Source: Legionella_C dresdenensis (GTDB taxonomy: Bacteria > Pseudomonadota > Gammaproteobacteria > Legionellales > Legionellaceae). From it: a stretch of DNA of 64,000 nucleotides. The stretch covers positions 1 to 64,000 of the forward strand of contig NZ_JBHSAB010000006.1 of NCBI RefSeq assembly GCF_042649825.1, given 5' to 3'. Both the position numbers and the translations under genes were made by a program. This document shows, in pieces, positions 7,966-16,275 of the stretch; position 1 is the stretch's first letter, and each line of letters opens with the position of its first letter. Under the pieces are notes generated by a model. That model did not search any database. It worked only from the letters and a program-made list of their open reading frames with translations, and had not been told where the DNA came from.

Positions 7966-10581
7966 ATGGCTGGAAGAAAAGAGAACCTCAAAGCATTATT
8001 TACCAATACCCGCTCCCGGGTAATTATTATCTTTACCGGCATCTTGCTGGTCATTGCAATTGTTGTCGGATTTAGCCGTTTCTTTTCTTCAGTAAACGGA
8101 GGTAAAGAACTGAGCTCTGGTGTAAGCAATGCACCGAGCATTCAGTCTATCCCTGGCGCTCTTGATCCGACAGCAGAATATGCCAAATTGCAGGAAACAC
8201 AGAATGTGGATGAGGCAAAGGCCGCATTAAAAACGGGCCACAGCGCTATTCCAACAATTATTCGTTCCCAAAAGCTGGGTGCGGGAGTCGGTATTGTCGG
8301 GGTCCCGCAAGGAGGCCAGGGCGGACTCGGTTTTCAGGCATTGGGTAACCAGGCAAATGGCAAACCAAAAGAACTTTGGCTTGATGAGGTTAAAAATGCG
8401 GACTGTAGCGCCGCGTCGGTTCAGAAAGCAGTGGGTCTGGGTGCAGAACTGGCTGAGCTTAAACAGGCTTGTACGTGTGTTGAACTTAAAGCGAATGGTT
8501 ACAAAATAAAAGATTTACAAAAGATTTGTTCTTGTACAGAACTGAAATCAGCGGGATATAACGCAACGGATTTAAAACAAGTCGGTTTTACTACCGGACA
8601 ACTGAATATTTGCGGTTTCAGCGCCTGTGAGTTGCGCGGAGCGGGTTTTAGTGCGCAGGAAATGAAAGACGGTGGCTTTAACGATGATGAGTTAAAAGGA
8701 GCAGGTTATGGCGAGCGTGATATAGCTCAGGCCAGCGGTTTGCCTGCAGGCATTACCGCCGATGATATTCGGAAGGCTGGTTGCCAGGTAGAGGCGTTGG
8801 AGCGATTACATAAAGCAGGTGTTACCGCTTCAGCCATAAGACGGATTAATGGTTGCAGTGCAACGCAATTAAAAGCAGCGGGTTATAATGCACTTGATTT
8901 GAAAAATGCCGGCTTTACAGCGGCTGATCTGAAAAATGCCGGTTTTACACCAGAGCAATTACGGCAGGCAGGCTATACTGCCAAGGAATTATTGGATGCC
9001 GGATTTACGCCTGATGACTTATTAAAAGCGGGATATTCACCGGCCGAGGTCGCAGCGGCAGAAGCTTCGTTGCCAGCGGGTATGACGCCGGAAGACGTGA
9101 AAGCTGCCGGTTGTAGCGCTGACAGCCTGAGAAACGAGCGAATAGCAGGGGTAAGCGCCAAGCTTATAGCCCAATACGCTGGTTGCAATCCAGCAGATAT
9201 TGCTGCAAGCCGCCTGGTAAGTTGTGATGTTAATACTTTGACTGCTGCACGCCTGAAAGGTGTATCTGCAGCTACTATCAGAAAGACAGTTGGATGCAGT
9301 GCTGACGCGTTGAAAGCGGCAGGTTTTACTGCAGCTGAACTCAAGGCTGCCGGTTTTACCGCAGCTGAACTCAAGGCTGCTGGTTTTACTGGTGCAGAAT
9401 TAAAAGCAGCCGGTTTTACCGCCAGACAGCTAAAAGACGCGGGTTTCACAGCGAAAGAGCTTAAAGATCTGGGATTCGGCGCCGCTGATTTGAAAGCAGC
9501 AGGTTTTACAGCTGCTGAGCTGAGAGCGGCAGGGTTTACAGCGAAGGAACTGGCCGATGCTGGCTTTCCAGTAGACGATCTTCAAAAAGCCGGTTACACA
9601 GCGGATGATCTTAACGCCGCTGGTCTGACCAGCACGCAAGTAGCCGGTTTGACTCTTCCGCCTGCACAGCAGCCTGACCAGGTTTCAACTATGCCTGCAT
9701 TGATTAATGAAACAGCGGCTCCTGCTGCCACGCCTGAATCAAGGAATGCTCAGCAATTGCAGGCAATTTTAAAAAGGCAGAATCAACAATATGCTGATCA
9801 ACGTTATCAGCAGAAAATTCAGCAACGGGCATCTGAAATGCAGTCGCTTGCTAACCACTCAATACAGAGGTGGGAGTCAGTTAGCACACAGACATATGTT
9901 GCTGCGCATAAAACTGAGGTCACCGCTACAGAAGCCACTATGACGAGCGGTGGACAAGCCGCGAATCAATCGCAACCTAATGCAGCAGCCAATGTTTCTC
10001 AACCAGGACAGCAGGCATTGATCAAAACAGGCGATGTTCTGTTTGCGGTAATAGATACGTCTGTTAATAGCGACGAACCAGGCCCCATCCTGGCAACCAT
10101 AGTCAGCGGTAAGCTGAAAGGCGCGAAACTGATTGGCAGTTTCAACTTGCCGAATAATGGCGAAAAAATGGTGATAAATTTCAATACACTCTCTGTTCCC
10201 GGTGCAGCTGGGTCGACATCAATCAGCGCTTATGCCATTGATCCCAATACAGCACGAACCGCATTATCAAGCAAAACAGATCACCACTATCTGTTGCGAT
10301 ATGGATCTTTATTCGCCTCTTCCTTCCTGGAAGGATTCGGTAATGCGTTCCAGTCAGCTGATACTACGGTAAGTATTGGCGGACCAGGAGGTGGCGATTA
10401 TGTCAGTGTACAAAACGGTATTAATCGTTCGATATTGCAAAATGCTGTAATTGGTCTTTCCAATCTTGGTCAGGCATGGGGGCAAGCGGCACAACAGCAA
10501 TTTAACCGCCCGATAACCGTTGAGGTTTATTCCGGTACAGGCATTGGAGTATTGTTTACTCAAGATTTAACCTCCCTTTAA
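7966..10581 (+). CDS. dotG/icmE: Dot/Icm core protein DotG (IcmE), VirB10-like, with long repeat tract
   Basis: DotG spans both membranes and forms the central channel; its C-terminal domain is VirB10-like. The 871-aa protein has a membrane helix at about residues 19-37, a repeat region at about 145-555 built of ten-residue units of the type LKAAGFTAAE interrupted by Cys-containing units (GC-A-LK), and a VirB10/TrbI domain at about 680-871 (starting ALIKTGDVLFAVIDTSVNSDE). The repeats are the pentapeptide-like repeats known from DotG. Two units at 9331-9390 are near-identical at DNA level, so the tract is still changing. Antisense open frames here are artefacts of the repeats. Confidence 0.97.
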   Translation: MAGRKENLKALFTNTRSRVIIIFTGILLVIAIVVGFSRFFSSVNGGKELSSGVSNAPSIQSIPGALDPTAEYAKLQETQNVDEAKAALKTGHSAIPTIIRSQKLGAGVGIVGVPQGGQGGLGFQALGNQANGKPKELWLDEVKNADCSAASVQKAVGLGAELAELKQACTCVELKANGYKIKDLQKICSCTELKSAGYNATDLKQVGFTTGQLNICGFSACELRGAGFSAQEMKDGGFNDDELKGAGYGERDIAQASGLPAGITADDIRKAGCQVEALERLHKAGVTASAIRRINGCSATQLKAAGYNALDLKNAGFTAADLKNAGFTPEQLRQAGYTAKELLDAGFTPDDLLKAGYSPAEVAAAEASLPAGMTPEDVKAAGCSADSLRNERIAGVSAKLIAQYAGCNPADIAASRLVSCDVNTLTAARLKGVSAATIRKTVGCSADALKAAGFTAAELKAAGFTAAELKAAGFTGAELKAAGFTARQLKDAGFTAKELKDLGFGAADLKAAGFTAAELRAAGFTAKELADAGFPVDDLQKAGYTADDLNAAGLTSTQVAGLTLPPAQQPDQVSTMPALINETAAPAATPESRNAQQLQAILKRQNQQYADQRYQQKIQQRASEMQSLANHSIQRWESVSTQTYVAAHKTEVTATEATMTSGGQAANQSQPNAAANVSQPGQQALIKTGDVLFAVIDTSVNSDEPGPILATIVSGKLKGAKLIGSFNLPNNGEKMVINFNTLSVPGAAGSTSISAYAIDPNTARTALSSKTDHHYLLRYGSLFASSFLEGFGNAFQSADTTVSIGGPGGGDYVSVQNGINRSILQNAVIGLSNLGQAWGQAAQQQFNRPITVEVYSGTGIGVLFTQDLTSL
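9331..9390 (+). repeat. Tandem 30-bp duplication inside dotG
   Basis: 9331-9360 and 9361-9390 differ at only two of 30 bases, both silent third-position changes, and each encodes AAELKAAGFT. Neighbouring units encode similar peptides with much more DNA divergence, so this pair is a recent duplication. Confidence 0.85.
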
Positions 10582-10603
10582 CATATAACTTGGCAGGCAG
10601 GAC

Positions 10604-11398
10604 ATGGCTGATAACGATCAAAATAATGAGGAATATGAATTTGCTGATCTGGATATGATTAGCACTGATTCAATGAATGATGAGGAAAATTATTCCAAGG
10701 CTCCAGCTGCGAAGCATGCTGCAATGGAAAACACAAACGTAAAACGTAATGCTTTAATTGCGGTGGGGATTTTTATTCTTGCTATGCTGATATACAAGTT
10801 TGCATCGGTTTTCTTTGCAGCCAGGCACCAGACTGCAGAAACTACCGTGCCTCCCCCACCGGTAGCAACCAAGCCTATAATGCAGCAAGCTCCGGTTCCC
10901 GTGGTTACGCCGCCGCAGCCAGCGGCAACCGCACCTGAACCCGCAGCGCCTTCACAGCAAGAGCAGAAGCTGGCAGCTATGGAGTTGAGTCAGGAAAACG
11001 TACGTTCAGAATTAACCAGTGTTAATGGACAAATTAATGGTATTAATTCGAATCTGAGTGATTTAACCAGCAAAATAAATCAGCTTAATCAGGTTATTGA
11101 AAGCCTGTCAGCAAAACTGGATCAGCAATCAAATCAGATAGCTGCGCTGACTAAACCCAAAGTCCGACCAAAAACCCACTATGTAAAACGCCCTGTTGCT
11201 GCAGCAAGAGCGGTATATTATATCCAGGCAATTATCCCCGGTAGAGCGTGGTTAATTGCATCAAATGGGTCTACAATTACCGTTAGAGAAGGAAGTAGTA
11301 TTGCAGGATATGGTATTGTAAAGTTGATTGATCCTAATCAGGGACGTGTATTAACAAGCTCAGGACAAGTCATTCGGTTCAGTCAACAGGATAGTTGA
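10604..11398 (+). CDS. dotF/icmG: Dot/Icm inner-membrane protein DotF (IcmG)
   Basis: DotF is an accessory inner-membrane component that contacts the core complex and, in L. pneumophila, some effectors. The 264-aa protein has an acidic cytoplasmic N-terminus (residues 1-45), a membrane helix at about 50-66, a Pro-rich spacer (about 78-118), a predicted coiled coil (about 125-185, heptad-like NGQINGINSNLSDLTSKINQ) and a small beta-rich C-terminal domain (about 200-264). This layout matches DotF. It lies between dotG and dotE in the usual order. Confidence 0.94.
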   Translation: MADNDQNNEEYEFADLDMISTDSMNDEENYSKAPAAKHAAMENTNVKRNALIAVGIFILAMLIYKFASVFFAARHQTAETTVPPPPVATKPIMQQAPVPVVTPPQPAATAPEPAAPSQQEQKLAAMELSQENVRSELTSVNGQINGINSNLSDLTSKINQLNQVIESLSAKLDQQSNQIAALTKPKVRPKTHYVKRPVAAARAVYYIQAIIPGRAWLIASNGSTITVREGSSIAGYGIVKLIDPNQGRVLTSSGQVIRFSQQDS

Positions 11399-11409
11399 GG
11401 CATGTTATT

Positions 11410-11982
11410 ATGGCAGACAGCAGTTCTTTGTCTTCATGGGTAAGCGGTCAGGCTGACATCCTTGCCAATCTGGCAAGCAATATGGTACCGGTGCAGCGGC
11501 TAATTACAGGCGCTGCCTATATCATCGGTCTGGCGTTTGCATTTAAAGCAATTTTTACCCTGAAGTCTTACGGCGAATCGAAAACAATGATGTCTTCGCA
11601 GACCAATATTAAAGAGCCTTTGCTTCATATGTTTGTTGCTGCGATTTTTATATATTTTCCCTCAGGGCTTGACGCAATGCTGGCGACCACTTTTGGTTCA
11701 TCCAACATACTGCAATATGCACCTGTGGACAGTTCTAATCAGGCAATCAGTTCGCTCTTTGGCAGCGGTAGCCTGGTTGGCCAATCACTGACGCGAATTA
11801 TTCAAACCATCGGTTTAATTGCGTTTGTGCGAGGATGGGTACTAATTGCAAAAGGGGCGGGTCAAGGCCAGCAACCTGGCGGAACTGGTAAAGGACTTAT
11901 GCATATTTTTGGAGGGATACTTGCAATTAATATTGTTCTTACGTTACAAATAATTAATAATACTTTGTATGGTACAAACTAA
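11410..11982 (+). CDS. dotE/icmC: Dot/Icm inner-membrane protein DotE (IcmC)
   Basis: A 190-aa membrane protein with three or four hydrophobic segments (about residues 27-50, 70-90, 128-150 and 165-185). DotE is a small inner-membrane Dot/Icm protein related to DotP and DotV. The start at ATG 11410 was chosen because it follows a GAGG-containing stretch; the longer reading would begin with TTG at 11395 inside the dotF stop. The motif GAAYIIGLAFAFKAIFTLK is shared with the next gene's GGSYIAGLGFSIGAIMKFK, showing the two are paralogues. Its 3' end overlaps the longer reading of dotP. Confidence 0.92.
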   Translation: MADSSSLSSWVSGQADILANLASNMVPVQRLITGAAYIIGLAFAFKAIFTLKSYGESKTMMSSQTNIKEPLLHMFVAAIFIYFPSGLDAMLATTFGSSNILQYAPVDSSNQAISSLFGSGSLVGQSLTRIIQTIGLIAFVRGWVLIAKGAGQGQQPGGTGKGLMHIFGGILAINIVLTLQIINNTLYGTN

Positions 11983-11998
11983 AAATAGGAGAATTGGT

Positions 11999-12421
11999 GT
12001 GAATAATAATTCCGCTACTAAGTATATGCGAATAATTGCTTCCATTATATGTGTTGGACTTATGATGGTTGTTACAGAAGTACTGGCTGCCAAACATGGT
12101 GGCGGCGGAGGCGGCGGCAATAATATTACGCTCGGCACCATGGCATCAAACGTTACTGACACTTTCGATGCTATAGGCAAACTGATCACTGGCGGTTCAT
12201 ATATTGCGGGTCTTGGATTTTCAATTGGTGCTATTATGAAATTCAAGCAACACAAAGATAATCCAACCCAAATCCCAATAGGTACTCCAATTGCTCTGAT
12301 TCTGATCGCTGCAGCATTATTATTCCTGCCTTCTATTCTGAGCGTTGCTGGATATACAATGTTTGGTAGCTCTGGCGGTCAAACTGCAGGCCCATCTGGT
12401 ATAACCTATTCCGGGGCATAA
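11999..12421 (+). CDS. dotP/icmD: Dot/Icm membrane protein DotP (IcmD)
   Basis: DotP is a small inner-membrane Dot/Icm component. The GTG at 11999 is preferred because TAGGAG lies seven bases upstream, giving 140 aa, close to the usual length; the ATG at 11969 lies inside dotE and has no ribosome-binding site. The protein has an N-terminal hydrophobic segment ending in VLAAKH (about residues 10-31, like a signal peptide), a Gly-rich stretch, then two membrane segments containing GGSYIAGLGFSIGAIMKFK and LILIAAALLFLPSIL. Confidence 0.9.
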   Translation: MNNNSATKYMRIIASIICVGLMMVVTEVLAAKHGGGGGGGNNITLGTMASNVTDTFDAIGKLITGGSYIAGLGFSIGAIMKFKQHKDNPTQIPIGTPIALILIAAALLFLPSILSVAGYTMFGSSGGQTAGPSGITYSGA

Positions 12422-12438
12422 GTTAATTAAATTGTCTG

Positions 12439-12476
12439 GCACTGTTGAGAGGCTATTATCAGCCTTTTAACAGTGC
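12439..12476. terminator. Large inverted repeat between dotP and dotN
   Basis: GCACTGTT (12439-12446) pairs with AACAGTGC (12469-12476), and inside it GGCT pairs with AGCC. The stem lies in the only sizeable gap (77 bases) in this part of the block. No T-tract follows, so it is more likely an mRNA processing or stability element, or a weak terminator that lowers dotN and dotO expression, than a strong intrinsic terminator. Confidence 0.5.
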
Positions 12477-12498
12477 GTTAACGATGAGAGTAAAGTAA

Positions 12499-13131
12499 AT
12501 GGTTGGTACCCAGGAAAGCAAAAATCTTAAGCTTGTTGCCAGCCCAGGAGCGTGGAGGCTTTATTCTGCCAGAAAAGCAGATGAGCGTTTTAAGGCTTTT
12601 GAAGTAAAAGTTTTTCGCCGTGACCGATATACCTGTCAGTTTTGTGGTTTTCAGGCTCGTCTTTTCCAGGAAGTCATTAATCTTGATGGTAATTATACCA
12701 ATAACCAGTTATCCAATCTGGTAACCGCATGCTGTTTTTGCGCTCAATGCTTTTTTGTTGAATCGGTAGGCGTTGGCGGATACGGTGGCGGAACTCTTAT
12801 TTATTTACCTGAGCTAACTCAGGCCGAACTTAACAGTTTGTGCCATGTTTTATTTTGTGCAATTACTAATGATACCGGTTATAAAAGCAGTGCGCAGAAT
12901 ATCTATCGCAGTTTTAAATTTCGTTCGCAAATAGTTGAAGAAAAATTTGGAGAAGGTACCAGCGACCCCGCAATTTTTGGACAATTAATTATTGATTCGA
13001 ATGCAGCATCTCCTGAAACACTTGAAAAACTTTTTAAAAATGTCAGACTCTTGCCTTCGAGAGCTAAATTCCGTAAACAAATTGAACAATGGGCTGCTAG
13101 CGCCCTTGAAGAAATCGCAGATAGCAATTAA
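12499..13131 (+). CDS. dotN/icmJ: Dot/Icm coupling-complex protein DotN (IcmJ)
   Basis: DotN is a cytoplasmic zinc-binding subunit that attaches to the C-terminal tail of the coupling ATPase DotL. The 210-aa protein contains an HNH-like treble-clef pattern: Cys46 and Cys49 (YTCQFCGF), then NYTNNQLSNLV, then Cys78/79, Cys81 and Cys84 (TACCFCAQC), which should hold one zinc. No HNH catalytic histidine is evident, so a structural role is likely, as known for the family. It sits between dotP and dotO as in L. pneumophila. Confidence 0.94.
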   Translation: MVGTQESKNLKLVASPGAWRLYSARKADERFKAFEVKVFRRDRYTCQFCGFQARLFQEVINLDGNYTNNQLSNLVTACCFCAQCFFVESVGVGGYGGGTLIYLPELTQAELNSLCHVLFCAITNDTGYKSSAQNIYRSFKFRSQIVEEKFGEGTSDPAIFGQLIIDSNAASPETLEKLFKNVRLLPSRAKFRKQIEQWAASALEEIADSN

Positions 13132-13179
13132 TGGTTAATTCAATTCCCCTGATAAAATTGCTTGGAGTAGGGATATAAC

Positions 13180-16100
13180 ATGGCTAATTGGGCTGATTCT
13201 TTTTTTGAAGGTGTAGATACTTTTTTTGCTTGGCTTAGTACATCTCTTAAGCAGACAACAGAATCATATTGTGATCTTGAAACGGCTGATAGTCCAACCG
13301 TCCTGGTTAATCACGACGGTTCATTGCTTTCAGTCATCCAGATTGAAGGCGTTACCGCGTTAGCGGGAACAGAGGAATTTGAACGACTTGTTGAAGGGCT
13401 GACCAATTCTCTCCAGGCTGCAATGAGCCGGCCGGGCCATGCCTTACAGGTTTTTTTCAGTCACGATAAACAAAACATCAGAAAAATTATCAGAGATATT
13501 TATGAGCCTGCAGAAAATACGGCTAAAAGGCTTGAACTTGATCTGGATGATTTATTCCACGAGCGAGTAGCTTATTTATCCCAATACTGTGCCGAGGAAA
13601 GAGTTTTTTTCGTTTTATATACCCGGCCCTTTAATCTGACAACCGATCAATTGAAAGCAGCTAATAAATCCAAGCTGAAAATATTAAGAGATAAAAAAGC
13701 TCCGGCTTTTAAAAATACACAAACTATTTATTCTGCAATTCCTGAAATTCGTGATACCCATGACGCATATGTCCGCGCAGTTTTAAATGATTTAAGTTCG
13801 TTGAATGTCCTGGCTTCCTTGCTGGAAGTTCATAAGGCGATTTATGCGGTTCGAATGACTGGCGATCCGGACTTTACTGCAGATGACTGGGAGCCTTCAC
13901 TGCCTGGCGACAGGCTTTATTCGCGTGAAATCAATAGCTTTGAAGGAGATGCCTCCGATTTATTATGGCCATCGCTTGCTAAACAGATTATTCCGCGGGA
14001 TGCTGAAGTTATCGATTTAAGAACCGTTCGGGTTGGTAATAAAATTTATTCAAGTGCCTTTATTGACTTGTTTCCAAAAGATGTCAGACCATTTTTAAGT
14101 TTATTTGCCAGGATATTACCTTCTCATGTTCCCTGGCGGATTTCTTTTTTAATTGAAAGTGAAGGTTTGGAGACGATCAAATTCAAAGGGCTACTGGCTT
14201 CAATCCTGAGTTTCTCATCGGCGCAAAATCGCTTGATCAGCGACTCGGTTAACCTGCTTAAATATATTCAGCTTAATACTGACGATCCGGTTGTACGGTT
14301 AAGGGTTGTTGCATCGACCTGGGCGCCTGAAGGCGATATTGCACTCTTGCGGCGCCGTAGTTCAGAGCTGGTAAAAGCTATTCAGGGCTGGGGTTCGACT
14401 GACGTTTCCGAGGTATGCGGGGATCCGTTTGCCGGGTTTGTATCAAGCATGTTAGGTACAACCTTAAACAGTGCCGCTGTTGCTTCTATTGCGCCCTTGA
14501 CTGATGTTGTTACCATGTTGCCGATTACCAGACCGGCTTCGCCATGGAAAACAGGTGCATTATTATTTCGTTCGCCCGATGGTAAACCATGGCCTTACCA
14601 ACCAGGCTCAAGCCAACAGACAACCTGGATTGATTTGGTGTATGCACGCCCTGGATCGGGTAAATCGGTATTGTCGAATGCATTGAATTTAGCGCTTTGC
14701 CTGTCCGGGGGGATTACCCGTTTGCCGCGAATTGCAATTATTGATATTGGGCCTTCCAGTAGCGGTTTGATTTCACTGCTGAAAGAAGCGCTGCCCGCAT
14801 CACGTCGTCACCTGGTGGCTTATCATCGTTTGCGGATGACCCCTGAATATTCGATTAATCCTTTTGATACGCAATTGGGTTGCCGTTATCCGACTGCAGC
14901 TGAGCGCTCTTTCCTGGTGAATTTCCTGACTCTGTTAACAACGCCTCTCGGCTCTCCAAAGCCCTATGATGGAATGGCTGATTTGGCGGGGATGGTTGTT
15001 GATGAGCTCTATAAAGCGCTGGCGGATGAGTTTAATCCCACCCCATATGCACAAGGGGTCGAAGAGTTTATTGATGGTATTTTGGAAGAAATTGGTTTTG
15101 TACGTGACTCCAAATCGACCTGGTGGGAGGTTACTGACGCATTATTTGCAGCTGGTTTTACTCATGAGGCAATGCTTGCCCAGCGTTATGCCATGCCGTT
15201 GCTGGCTGATGCTGCGTCAATTTGCCGTAGTTCTTCCATCGAGGATTTGTATGAACGAGTTACAGCACCGACTGGCGAGTCATTAATCAATTCATTTTCC
15301 AGGATGATTTCAGGGGCAGTTCGTGAATACCCGATTTTATCGCGGATAACCAGTTTTGATATTGGTGATGCCAGAATCGTATCACTGGATCTGGACGAAG
15401 TAGCCAAGAGCGGCGGAGATGCCGCCGATCGCCAGACATCAGTAATGTATATGTTGGCCCGCTATGTATTGGCGCGTCATTATTATTTGACCGAAGAGAG
15501 TATGGGAAATATTCCAGAACAATACCGTGAATACCATAAACAGCGGATCCTGGAAATTCGTGAAGATCCCAAGCGTATTGTATATGACGAATTCCACCGT
15601 ACTTCAAAATCTTCCGCAGTACGTGATCAGGTTATTATCGATATGCGGGAAGGACGTAAATGGAAAGTTCAGATTGCACTGCTTTCGCAATCAGTTGATG
15701 ATTTCGATTCAGTCATGATTGATTTCGGTACCTCAATCTACATTATGGATGCGGGTCCAGCACAAGCGATTGAAAAAACGACCAAGATCTTCGGATTATC
15801 GAATACCGCAAAAATTGCTTTGCGAACCCGAGTACATGGTCCCCGCCAGGGAGGTGCGACTTTCCTGGCTCAATACGCTACCAAGAATGGCTTGAACGTT
15901 CAGCTGCTGACACTAACATTAGGACCGATTGAGTTATGGGCATTCAGTACAACGGCTGAAGATACCGCTGTACGGAATAAACTTTACCGCTATCTCGGGC
16001 CCGCAGAAGCAAGGCGGGTACTAGCAAATTTATTCCCCAACGGTTCTGTTGCCAAGGAAGTGGAAGAGCGTTTAGTGGCAATGAAAACCGAGATGGGATT

Positions 16101-16209
16101 AATTGAAGATGACGCTGCGTCTAGTGTGATTGATCAATTGGTCGCTGATATCTTGAACGCTTATTCCAAAGATCCGAATATTAAACATCTGGCTGCCAAG
16201 GTCGGGTAG
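13180..16209 (+). CDS. dotO/icmB: Dot/Icm ATPase DotO (IcmB), VirB4-like
   Basis: DotO is the VirB4-type hexameric ATPase at the cytoplasmic base of the Dot/Icm channel. The 1009-aa protein has an N-terminal domain (to about 450) and a C-terminal ATPase domain with Walker A PGSGKS (491-496) and Walker B IVYDEFHRT (Asp803-Glu804). Length matches L. pneumophila IcmB. TGGAGTAGGG precedes the ATG. This is the last gene of the continuous block; a family A repeat follows and the next gene is on the other strand. Confidence 0.97.
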   Translation: MANWADSFFEGVDTFFAWLSTSLKQTTESYCDLETADSPTVLVNHDGSLLSVIQIEGVTALAGTEEFERLVEGLTNSLQAAMSRPGHALQVFFSHDKQNIRKIIRDIYEPAENTAKRLELDLDDLFHERVAYLSQYCAEERVFFVLYTRPFNLTTDQLKAANKSKLKILRDKKAPAFKNTQTIYSAIPEIRDTHDAYVRAVLNDLSSLNVLASLLEVHKAIYAVRMTGDPDFTADDWEPSLPGDRLYSREINSFEGDASDLLWPSLAKQIIPRDAEVIDLRTVRVGNKIYSSAFIDLFPKDVRPFLSLFARILPSHVPWRISFLIESEGLETIKFKGLLASILSFSSAQNRLISDSVNLLKYIQLNTDDPVVRLRVVASTWAPEGDIALLRRRSSELVKAIQGWGSTDVSEVCGDPFAGFVSSMLGTTLNSAAVASIAPLTDVVTMLPITRPASPWKTGALLFRSPDGKPWPYQPGSSQQTTWIDLVYARPGSGKSVLSNALNLALCLSGGITRLPRIAIIDIGPSSSGLISLLKEALPASRRHLVAYHRLRMTPEYSINPFDTQLGCRYPTAAERSFLVNFLTLLTTPLGSPKPYDGMADLAGMVVDELYKALADEFNPTPYAQGVEEFIDGILEEIGFVRDSKSTWWEVTDALFAAGFTHEAMLAQRYAMPLLADAASICRSSSIEDLYERVTAPTGESLINSFSRMISGAVREYPILSRITSFDIGDARIVSLDLDEVAKSGGDAADRQTSVMYMLARYVLARHYYLTEESMGNIPEQYREYHKQRILEIREDPKRIVYDEFHRTSKSSAVRDQVIIDMREGRKWKVQIALLSQSVDDFDSVMIDFGTSIYIMDAGPAQAIEKTTKIFGLSNTAKIALRTRVHGPRQGGATFLAQYATKNGLNVQLLTLTLGPIELWAFSTTAEDTAVRNKLYRYLGPAEARRVLANLFPNGSVAKEVEERLVAMKTEMGLIEDDAASSVIDQLVADILNAYSKDPNIKHLAAKVG

Positions 16210-16250
16210 TGTTGGGATTTGACCCCATGTTGTATTAATGCGGCATTTTT

Positions 16251-16275
16251 TGTTGGGTCAAAACGGCCCAACCTA
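16251..16275. repeat. REP-like palindrome, family A, supplying a stop codon
   Basis: TGTTGGGTCAAAACGGCCCAACCTAC is the reverse orientation of the family. Its last bases CTA (16273-16275) read TAG on the - strand and are the stop codon of the gene ending there. A degraded half-copy (GTGTTGGGATTTGACCCC) lies just left at about 16210. It sits between two convergent genes and may help end both transcripts. Confidence 0.8.

Noticed and set aside
8973..9639. Antisense open frames of 158 and 69 aa inside dotG.
   Set aside because: They mirror the dotG repeat tract, have repetitive low-complexity translations and no ribosome-binding sites.
8401..9640. CRISPR array, prompted by regularly spaced repeats.
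   Set aside because: The repeats are coding, in frame throughout dotG, and have no unique spacers or cas genes nearby.
12439..12476. Strong intrinsic terminator between dotP and dotN.
   Set aside because: The stem is good but no T-tract follows on either strand, and the downstream dotN and dotO belong to the same conserved block.
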